Below are positions 1 through 4,718 of a DNA stretch of 5,369 nt, in pieces (within the stretch, counting starts at the first letter, position 1; every line of letters starts with the position of its first letter). Where the stretch lies: positions 1 to 5,369 of the forward strand of contig CAJWHX010000261.1 in the NCBI GenBank assembly GCA_913040875.1. Reading direction: 5' to 3'. The translations under genes were made by a program, and so were the position numbers. The stretch is from an uncultured Pseudomonadota bacterium. GTDB taxonomy: Bacteria; Myxococcota; UBA796. The notes beneath the pieces were generated by a model. The model had not been told where the DNA came from and did no database searches. It saw only the letters and a program-made list of their open reading frames with translations.

Positions 1-345
1 AGGTGGAGAATATTCAAAACTTGCAATTTCGCCGCCAAGATCATTCGCCCCTGCCTCTACTTCTTCATCGCCATCGATATCGACCATTTGGTCAAGAATC
101 CCGCTTTCATCAGCGATTTCACTTACCTTTTCGATCTCTTCGCCACGTTTATCTTTCGCAGCGGGCATGGATGTGGATACCGGTGGCGAGAGCTTTTTCT
201 CCCACATAGACGCCATGCGAGATACCGCACTCGTTAGGACCGATTTCACTCCAGATTCTTCTTGTGCGTCGCTTTCGCGTTCATCATCTTGTTTTCCATC
301 GTCTTCGTTTCCATCAACGTTTGCAGGATCGATTGTTTCAATCCA
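1..345 (-). CDS. Partial acidic protein of unknown function (runs off left edge)
   Basis: The minus frame is open for 115 codons from just after a TGA at 346-348 to the window edge, so the 3' end is missing. Coding is inferred from the strong excess of G in first codon position (GAA, GAT, GGA, GAC) and a natural-looking composition. Counting from 345, residues 2-32 are Asp/Glu-rich (motifs such as DGNEDDGKQDDE). Residues 33-60 are less charged (VKSVLTSAVSRMASMWEKK), and residues 61-115 are again acidic (DIDGDEEVEAGAND). No family is recognised and no membrane segment is visible. The start is unclear: no ATG follows the stop until 216, and GTG at 249 is the other candidate, yet the coding composition continues to 345. 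An ATG at 353 in another frame opens a 35-codon ORF whose TGA overlaps the GTG at 249, so either coupling or a frameshift/indel near 345 is possible. The acidic region could be a disordered cytoplasmic segment. Confidence 0.55.
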
Positions 346-374
346 TCAATCATATTCGTTTCGAACGCGAAGGA

Positions 375-1580
375 ATGGAGGGCGTAGCACTGACTGGACA
401 AGTAGACAAAGTTGGTGAACCTACAAACATTGGCCTCAAAGCGGAACCAAACAAAGTTGCGTCAGGTGGAAAGACCACCATCAATATCAGTCTGACAGAT
501 GAAAACGGTCGAGGCGTTGTTGGTGAGGAACTCAATGTGATGTCTTCTAGTGGTTCCATTGGCAAACTTCAGGATCGGGGCTCAGGACAATATTCTGTCA
601 CCTTAATTGCCCCAGATTCAAACGCTACAGGTGTGACGGTCGTTGTACAGTCTGCATCGGGAGACCTTCGCAAAGAACTGGAAGTTGAAATCGTTGGTGG
701 AGCGACAACTACGGTTGAAACTACCGTTGTAACAACAGAGGATACACAGTCCTCTACATCTGACGCTGAATCGACAACTACAGAAGAGGCTAAGAAGGAA
801 AAGAAACCAAAAGAAAAGAAACCAAAAAAGGTTAAAACACCTCGTGAGAAGAAACCGCGCACGGGTACTGTTACAGCACCATGGTTACGCGCTTCTGCAG
901 GCTATACTGCTGGTTCTTTTAATTATCAACAAACGCCTACGAAAACCGATGGCTTACTCTATGAACAGGCCATCACCTTCAATCGTGAAACCGAAGGGTC
1001 ATCGCCTGCATTAACAGCGGGTGTAGATGTCCGCGCTGTAGGAACCATCCCTTCACTAGACTTTATAGGATTTGATGTACACGTTCAGTCTGATCAGTAC
1101 GCCATCGCTCTATCTGAATTCCCCGAGCCCATTGGCGATTGGATGACATCTATCGATGCTATGGCTGCCGGTCGATATCCGGTATCCTTGTCTGGATTGA
1201 CCCTGACACCATCCTTGAGAGCCGGGATCAGTAGAGATGATTTAATTGTCTTTCGTCAAGATGAACAAGACGATGGAAATGTTGCTCTCTCCTATGAGCC
1301 TCTATTTGTCTCTGCCCTGAATGTTGGTCTCGGTACTGATATACAAACGGATATGGGTCTCTTCGCACACATAACCTATGACGTCGGAGTTAGAGGATCC
1401 ATCTATCGACAGAAGTTCGATTCGCAGCTTGGATACGATATCAATGACACGATCTTTGGATTCCTTGGTCTTCGATCAACCAATAGAACTGTAGATATTG
1501 AAACAACCTCTGGTAAAGCGGGTGAGATTGAAGATACCAACTACTCAATAGTCTTCGGGGCTGGTGGTTCCTTCCGATAA
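375..1580 (+). CDS. Ig-like (Big_1/invasin-type) domain protein with C-terminal outer-membrane beta-barrel-like domain; N-terminus uncertain
   Basis: Numbering is from ATG 375 (401 aa). Residues about 12-108 resemble a bacterial Ig-like domain of the Big_1/invasin class, with the pattern GLKAEPNKVASGGKTTINIS, then LTDENGRGVVGEEL, SSSGSIGKL and GQYSVTLIAP. Residues 110-137 are a Thr/Ser/Glu linker and 138-162 a Lys/Pro/Glu linker (EKKPK twice). Residues about 168-401 alternate short amphipathic strands with Gly/Tyr/Phe turns and finish GAGGSFR, as expected of an outer-membrane beta-barrel. Likely role: an envelope or surface protein whose Ig domain sits in the periplasm or is presented through the barrel; no enzymatic motif is seen. 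No signal peptide exists in this frame. The frame stays open upstream to a GTG at 264 (438 aa), but those residues (HHLVFHRLRFHQ type) look like antisense of the acidic gene. No convincing ribosome site precedes 264 or 375. The N-terminus is therefore probably lost, frameshifted or mis-joined. The gene is convergent with the glycosyltransferase, 46 bases away. Confidence 0.75.
   Translation: MEGVALTGQVDKVGEPTNIGLKAEPNKVASGGKTTINISLTDENGRGVVGEELNVMSSSGSIGKLQDRGSGQYSVTLIAPDSNATGVTVVVQSASGDLRKELEVEIVGGATTTVETTVVTTEDTQSSTSDAESTTTEEAKKEKKPKEKKPKKVKTPREKKPRTGTVTAPWLRASAGYTAGSFNYQQTPTKTDGLLYEQAITFNRETEGSSPALTAGVDVRAVGTIPSLDFIGFDVHVQSDQYAIALSEFPEPIGDWMTSIDAMAAGRYPVSLSGLTLTPSLRAGISRDDLIVFRQDEQDDGNVALSYEPLFVSALNVGLGTDIQTDMGLFAHITYDVGVRGSIYRQKFDSQLGYDINDTIFGFLGLRSTNRTVDIETTSGKAGEIEDTNYSIVFGAGGSFR
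798..827 (+). repeat. 15-bp perfect tandem repeat (two copies) in the Lys/Pro linker
   Basis: The unit GAAAAGAAACCAAAA occurs at 798-812 and again at 813-827, each copy encoding EKKPK in frame. It probably expanded by slippage and lengthens the Lys/Pro-rich linker between the Ig-like and barrel domains. The repeat is in frame, so copy-number changes would alter linker length without breaking the gene. Confidence 0.85.
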
Positions 1581-1626
1581 TCCTATTCCTAGAGTATAAA
1601 GGTCATTTTCAATAAAGGGACTCGCG

Positions 1627-2805
1627 TCATTCCTTAGTTGGTTTGTAGACTCTTCCCTTCCACGTCACTGTACCACCGAGAGAACGGCGCGCCGAGTTCA
1701 TCAACAAAAGCAATACGAGTACATTAGCGGGGGCATGAGTCAAACCATAGAGCAGATTCATGCCTCGCCGATGATCCATCAAACCACGTGTTAGTTGTGT
1801 CATCACCATAATCGCTGTACCCCAAATCATAAACTCCAGCGATACTATATGTATATGAATCAATCTCAGAGCCCCCAAAGCAAAGAGAAGGTGCCCCAAA
1901 ATACTAAATGCAAAGGTGAACAACAGGGCCAAGATCAAATTGGGAATTGAGTACCGTAAACCTGCAAACAAGTTTTTTGTCCATCCTTCCCAAATCTCAG
2001 AAAAAGACGTGTACATTCGACAGCCAAATAAACTGTCCAGATAGAGACAGTGATATTGTTTATCGTGTTCAACAAGGGCTCTCGCTATACCTACATCATC
2101 TAAGATGTTGCTCTGTACAGCAGCATGACGACCAATCTCATCATAAGCATCTCGAGAAATCAAAATGAATTGACCATTGGCCAGATTGCTATCCTTCTTG
2201 GCCGGATTGTTTACAGATGAGAGTGAGTTCCCAGCCAAGATCAAGCCGCCAACAACCGGTTGCATCACACGTTCCCAAAAGGATTCCATCTCCAACGTTC
2301 CCAAGCCTGTAACCATATCCAATTTATTCTGACGCGCATATTCAACCGTTCTTGATACCGCTTCAGGTTGCAACACAACATCTGCATCTACAAACAACAA
2401 CCATCGCCCTGTAGCATACCGTTGCGCACGCTGAAGCGCCCATGGCTTACCGAACCACCCCTCCGGTAACGATTCTCCTTCCGATTCTGGAAGCTTCAGT
2501 CGTTTATGTTGTTGTTGAATCTCTGCTAAAATCTCTCCTGTGCGATCTGTCGACCCGTCATTGAGTACAATCACCTCCACATTGGAATGATCTTGAGACA
2601 AAGCAGACAGTACACATGCACCAATACCGCGTTCTTCATTGCGAGCGGGTATCACAATGCTTACAGGTAGCCCCTCCGGTGCCTTAGCAAAAGAGTCGTC
2701 CAATACCCAGCGACGTTTATAATGAGCTCGAACCCCTTTCACCAAAGCCAAGAACCATCCCAGAAAGATACACATCAGTGCACCGCGAGCAATCCACAAC
2801 ATCAT
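1627..2805 (-). CDS. Membrane-anchored family 2 glycosyltransferase (carotenoid/hopanoid-associated type)
   Basis: This 392-aa protein is a processive-looking GT-A fold enzyme that would transfer a sugar from a nucleotide-sugar donor to a lipid-type acceptor at the inner membrane. Residues 4-22 form an N-terminal membrane anchor. The catalytic core begins at 48 with VSIVIPARNEE, then VLNDGSTDRTGE (80-91), GWFGKPWALQRAQ (116-128), the DxD metal/nucleotide site in FVDADVVL (D140, D142) and NILDDVGIARAL (D236/D237, the likely catalytic base region). Three or so C-terminal hydrophobic segments follow at about 286-312, 316-338 and 353-370, and the tail is SLGGTVTWKGRVYKP. The GWxGKxWA block, C-terminal helices and TVTWKGR tail are shared with CrtQ-like carotenoid and HpnB-like hopanoid-associated glycosyltransferases; the acceptor cannot be decided. 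The start is ATG 2805, preceded by AAGGAG. It is divergent from the CarD-like gene. Confidence 0.88.
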   Translation of the reverse strand: MMLWIARGALMCIFLGWFLALVKGVRAHYKRRWVLDDSFAKAPEGLPVSIVIPARNEERGIGACVLSALSQDHSNVEVIVLNDGSTDRTGEILAEIQQQHKRLKLPESEGESLPEGWFGKPWALQRAQRYATGRWLLFVDADVVLQPEAVSRTVEYARQNKLDMVTGLGTLEMESFWERVMQPVVGGLILAGNSLSSVNNPAKKDSNLANGQFILISRDAYDEIGRHAAVQSNILDDVGIARALVEHDKQYHCLYLDSLFGCRMYTSFSEIWEGWTKNLFAGLRYSIPNLILALLFTFAFSILGHLLFALGALRLIHIHIVSLEFMIWGTAIMVMTQLTRGLMDHRRGMNLLYGLTHAPANVLVLLLLMNSARRSLGGTVTWKGRVYKPTKE

Positions 2806-2814
2806 CTTTCCACA

Positions 2815-2820
2815 CTCCTT
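2815..2820 (-). promoter_or_regulatory. Shine-Dalgarno site of the glycosyltransferase gene
   Basis: On the minus strand the sequence reads AAGGAG, nine bases before the ATG at 2805. This is a strong ribosome binding site. It fixes the first of two adjacent ATG codons, or the immediately following one, as the start. Confidence 0.8.
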
Positions 2821-2827
2821 TTCAACT

Positions 2828-2861
2828 TTTATACATTTTATACCACTTCACTCTTATACCA
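2828..2861 (-). promoter_or_regulatory. Likely promoter region of the glycosyltransferase gene with duplicated extended -10 elements
   Basis: Read on the minus strand, TGGTATAAG (2861-2853) and TGGTATAAA (2845-2837) both fit an extended -10 (TGnTATAAT-like). A third TATAAA lies at 2833-2828. No good -35 hexamer is found at the usual spacing, so recognition would rely on the extended -10. A start from the most downstream element would leave a leader of only about 15-20 bases before the ATG, still including the Shine-Dalgarno site. The duplication arises from a tandem repeat. This is a motif-based prediction only. Confidence 0.5.
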
Positions 2862-2869
2862 CTTCACTC
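2838..2869. repeat. Perfect 16-bp tandem repeat (two copies) in the divergent promoter region
   Basis: The unit TTATACCACTTCACTC is present at 2838-2853 and repeated without mismatch at 2854-2869. Each copy contains, on the minus strand, a GAGTGAAGTGGTATAA block, that is an extended -10-like element. It could be a recent duplication of a promoter module or two adjacent binding sites for a regulator. Confidence 0.9.
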
Positions 2870-2893
2870 ACTTGGGAATCTGTAATACAAGGC

Positions 2894-2922
2894 TTGACAA
2901 ACCATATTAATTACTGTACACT
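2894..2922 (+). promoter_or_regulatory. Sigma70-type promoter for the CarD-like gene
   Basis: A perfect TTGACA at 2894-2899 is followed, after a 17-base spacer, by TACACT at 2917-2922 (four of six matches to TATAAT). Transcription would begin near 2929-2930, giving a leader of roughly 60 bases before ATG 2992. A small palindrome TGTAATACA (2881-2889) sits just upstream of the -35, and TGTACA (2915-2920) overlaps the -10. Both could be operator half-sites, but no regulator is identified. Confidence 0.65.
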
Positions 2923-2947
2923 GTATCGTAATTTTCGGATCAATTTC

Positions 2948-2964
2948 AACCACAAAACGTGGTT
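2948..2964 (+). promoter_or_regulatory. Inverted repeat / leader hairpin upstream of the CarD-like gene
   Basis: AACCAC (2948-2953) pairs perfectly with GTGGTT (2959-2964) across a five-base loop AAAAC. It lies in the predicted 5' leader, about 20-35 bases after the predicted transcription start and 27 bases before the ATG. It could act as a DNA operator or a small RNA hairpin. It is not a terminator, since no T-tract follows, and does not cover the ribosome binding site. Confidence 0.45.
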
Positions 2965-2979
2965 TCACTCTACAGACAC

Positions 2980-2984
2980 GGAAG
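2980..2984 (+). promoter_or_regulatory. Ribosome binding site that decides the CarD-like start
   Basis: GGAAG lies seven bases before ATG 2992. This supports ATG 2992 over the in-frame GTG at 2959, whose extra 11 residues fall before the conserved CarD domain and whose start codon lies in the leader inverted repeat. Confidence 0.6.
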
Positions 2985-2991
2985 CAATTCT

Positions 2992-4395
2992 ATGAATCCA
3001 TTCGCTATTGGAAATTTGGCTGTTTATCATGGTAAAGGCGTGGGTCTAATTACCGGACTCAATACAATCGATCCAAAAGGAAATCCTTGTCTGATTTGTA
3101 AACTGACACTTAAAAAATCGGTTGCCCAAGTTCGCGTGGATCACCCAAGCCAGACAACCATTCGGACCATCATGAACGATGATGAACTAGAGGATGTCTA
3201 CGGAATCTTACGAACGCAAGATGTAAAGCCCAACACTACAACATGGAATCGTAGGTATAGAGGCTACATTCAAAATATCAACTCAGGGATCCCCAAAGAG
3301 ATTGCCTCTGTTTTGAGAGACTTAGAGCTCCTTAGCATTCGTAAATCATTGTCCTTTGGGGAAAGCAAGATCTACTCTGATGCCAAAGAATTGATTGTAG
3401 AGGAAGGGGCCTACACCCTCATGATGCCTAAATTAAATGAATTCCTGTTACCGCTCAATAATGTAAAGGCTCACGCCATTCTTCAAAACCTACATACTGT
3501 ACTTCAAAAATCTTTAAAAGATGGTGCATTTGACTTTTCGAACAAAGGCATGAAAGATTTGGCCAACCTAGAACTCTCTCTTCCTTCAGATCCAATCGTT
3601 GGCGAAAATCGATTCGTGCACATATTCAATGCCTTGGTAGAAGCCATCACAAATCTCGAAGAGGAGTCCAATAAGATTATCATGCGTACAGCAAGGAGAG
3701 CTCTAAACAGTGCGCACACGCCTTCCGCTGTAAAACCAGATAATTTAGAAGGATGCTTTGGAATCTTGGTGCCCTGGAAAGACATCCCCTTGGTTGGTGT
3801 TTTAGAACATCGAATTCTCGCATCACACAGAAGTTACGACTCGCTCAGGAATCTATTTACGGAGAAGGGATGTGATGGGTTAGAGGGCCTAGATCTTAGA
3901 AGCATCATCAATCCGATGGTAGAATTTGCAAGCCATCATCTATTGATCCAATTCCGTGATGTATTGGGGTCACTCGACCTAAAAATGGAACGCAGAAGAA
4001 GAACACGCGCCAAACCAAAACCCTTTGTTCGAAAGTCAGAACGTTCTACCGAGCAGGAACCCGAAGCCCCAAAAGTCTTGACCTCTGCAATCCGACAAGT
4101 TGAAAAGGATGTCAAGGGATTCAAACCTGAGGCAGGGAAACCAGAGTCCTTTTCTGATCTACAGTCTAAGGTATATACCTGCTTCATTGATCTAGATACT
4201 GTGGCTCGATTGAGCTCACTAGAGACCATCGAAACCTATCTTACTGAAAATTTAGAAGAGTATAGAGAGATCATCGTCGAACAGCTCGATGAGATATTCG
4301 CGGATGCTCGACTAAAGGGCGAAAAAGAGAAGGAAGAGAAGGCAAAGGCTAAAAAGAATAAAAGTGCGAAAAAATCCAAAACAGAAGAGAAGTAA
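2992..4395 (+). CDS. CarD/CdnL-family RNA polymerase-binding regulator with a large unrecognised C-terminal extension
   Basis: This 467-aa protein starts at ATG 2992 with a GGAAG ribosome site. Residues 4-58 match the Tudor-like RNA polymerase beta-binding module of CarD/CdnL/TRCF proteins (FAIGNLAVYHGKGVGLITGL, where the family usually has VYPxHGVG). Residues 64-140 match the helical DNA-contacting domain: DELEDVYGILR, then TTWNRRYRGYI (W85, basic R87/R88/R90), EIASVLRDLELL and SLSFGESKIY. Known CdnL proteins bind the polymerase beta subunit and stabilise open promoter complexes. They are about 160 aa; the Myxococcus CarD is longer, with an HMGA-like tail. Here residues 141-330 are a helix-rich region I do not recognise. 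Residues 333-349 are strongly basic (RRRRTRAKPKP), with no true AT-hook GRP core. Residues 360-440 are again helical, and 441-467 are a Lys/Glu tail ending KKNKSAKKSKTEEK, reminiscent of a histone H1-like tail. The extra region may bind DNA or a partner; that is inference. Confidence 0.85.
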   Translation: MNPFAIGNLAVYHGKGVGLITGLNTIDPKGNPCLICKLTLKKSVAQVRVDHPSQTTIRTIMNDDELEDVYGILRTQDVKPNTTTWNRRYRGYIQNINSGIPKEIASVLRDLELLSIRKSLSFGESKIYSDAKELIVEEGAYTLMMPKLNEFLLPLNNVKAHAILQNLHTVLQKSLKDGAFDFSNKGMKDLANLELSLPSDPIVGENRFVHIFNALVEAITNLEEESNKIIMRTARRALNSAHTPSAVKPDNLEGCFGILVPWKDIPLVGVLEHRILASHRSYDSLRNLFTEKGCDGLEGLDLRSIINPMVEFASHHLLIQFRDVLGSLDLKMERRRRTRAKPKPFVRKSERSTEQEPEAPKVLTSAIRQVEKDVKGFKPEAGKPESFSDLQSKVYTCFIDLDTVARLSSLETIETYLTENLEEYREIIVEQLDEIFADARLKGEKEKEEKAKAKKNKSAKKSKTEEK

Positions 4396-4435
4396 AAGAA
4401 GGATAAGTGAGAGAAGGAAGAGAAGTAGTCAACCA

Positions 4436-4469
4436 TTGAGACACTCTAATGTTTGAGACACCCCAGTGT
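4436..4469. repeat. Degenerate 17-base tandem repeat (two copies)
   Basis: TTGAGACACTCTAATGT (4436-4452) is followed directly by TTGAGACACCCCAGTGT (4453-4469), matching at 14 of 17 positions. A fragment TCGAG begins a possible third copy. The second copy can fold (ACAC/GTGT), and CACTC (4442-4446) can pair with GAGTG (4472-4476). It lies about 40 bases after the CarD-like stop codon, so it could stabilise the 3' end of that transcript. Confidence 0.6.
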
Positions 4470-4541
4470 TCGAGTGAGTATCCGTGCGTCACATATCTCG
4501 TAACAAAGAGCCAATCGTATCGACGTATACGGCTTATATCA

Positions 4542-4610
4542 GGCTTATCTACGACTCATACTCTGCTAACAGAATACAGCACTTCTATCCCAGGCTCCTA
4601 CGGATAAGCC
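4542..4610. repeat. Spaced 8-bp inverted repeat
   Basis: GGCTTATC (4542-4549) is the reverse complement of GATAAGCC (4603-4610), with 53 bases between. An additional direct copy of GGCTTAT lies at 4531-4537. The arms are short and widely spaced, so this may be chance; no transposase or target-site duplication is associated. Confidence 0.35.
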
Positions 4611-4640
4611 GCTCTGATTTAAGTTTGACTTTGACGGACC

Positions 4641-4688
4641 GGTAGATCATTCGGACACAATGATGTCCGAATAAAAAATACGTCTACC
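4641..4688. repeat. Nested palindrome with a perfect 9-bp inner stem
   Basis: The inner stem ATTCGGACA (4649-4657) pairs perfectly with TGTCCGAAT (4664-4672) around the loop CAATGA. An outer stem GGTAGA (4641-4646) pairs with TCTACC (4683-4688), enclosing an AAAAAA tract (4673-4678). The element lies about 30 bases past the stop codon of the SUMF1-domain gene on the minus strand. The T-tract on that strand precedes rather than follows the strong stem, so it is not a standard intrinsic terminator for either direction. It may be a transcript-end structure, a protein binding site or a mobile palindromic element. Confidence 0.55.
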
Positions 4689-4718
4689 AGTTTACAGACA
4701 CAACCGATACCTGGTCGA

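Larger units (their letters stand above)
4396..4718. other. Gene-free region between the CarD-like gene and the SUMF1-domain gene
   Basis: These 323 bases separate two convergent genes. No ORF of useful length, tRNA-like fold or CRISPR pattern was seen. The region begins with a purine-rich GAGAAGGAAGAGAAG stretch continuing the flavour of the preceding gene's Lys/Glu tail. It then holds a degenerate 17-base tandem repeat, a palindromic CGTATACG (4524-4531), a spaced 8-bp inverted repeat, and a nested palindrome near the right end. No canonical hairpin-plus-T-tract terminator is evident for the plus-strand gene. Confidence 0.7.

Noticed and set aside
3..209. Plus-strand 68-codon ORF rich in Arg, His and Phe
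   Set aside because: Composition is that of an antisense shadow of the acidic minus-strand frame; no ribosome site and no sensible domain.
238..387. Hydrophobic plus-strand stretch (FFLCVAFAFIILFSIVFV) that could be the missing signal peptide of the Ig/barrel protein in another frame
   Set aside because: It is the exact-register antisense of the Asp/Glu/Lys codons of the minus frame, which automatically gives Phe/Ile/Leu. It has only a TTG start, no ribosome site, and would need a frameshift before the TAG. It remains a minor alternative.
167..418. Plus-strand 83-codon Ser/Phe-rich ORF overlapping the start of the Ig-domain gene
   Set aside because: It is the third frame across the acidic gene and runs into the Ig-domain gene in the wrong frame; the Ser-rich sequence is typical of a shadow frame.
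569..862. Minus-strand 97-codon Phe/Ser/Val-rich ORF
   Set aside because: Antisense of the Lys- and Thr-rich linker of the Ig/barrel gene.
1581..1626. Intrinsic terminator between the convergent Ig/barrel and glycosyltransferase genes
   Set aside because: No GC-rich stem with a T-tract could be found in the 46-base gap on either strand.
2838..2869. CRISPR-like repeat
   Set aside because: Only two directly abutting 16-bp copies with no spacers; a simple tandem duplication fits better.
2959..2991. GTG 2959 as start of the CarD-like protein
   Set aside because: The extra residues precede the conserved domain, the GTG lies within the leader inverted repeat, and ATG 2992 has a GGAAG ribosome site at proper spacing.
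3504..4436. Minus-strand ORFs of 93, 97 and 66 codons under the CarD-like gene
   Set aside because: All lie antisense to a strongly supported gene; the last one is Phe/Ser/Leu-rich, as expected opposite a Lys/Glu tail.
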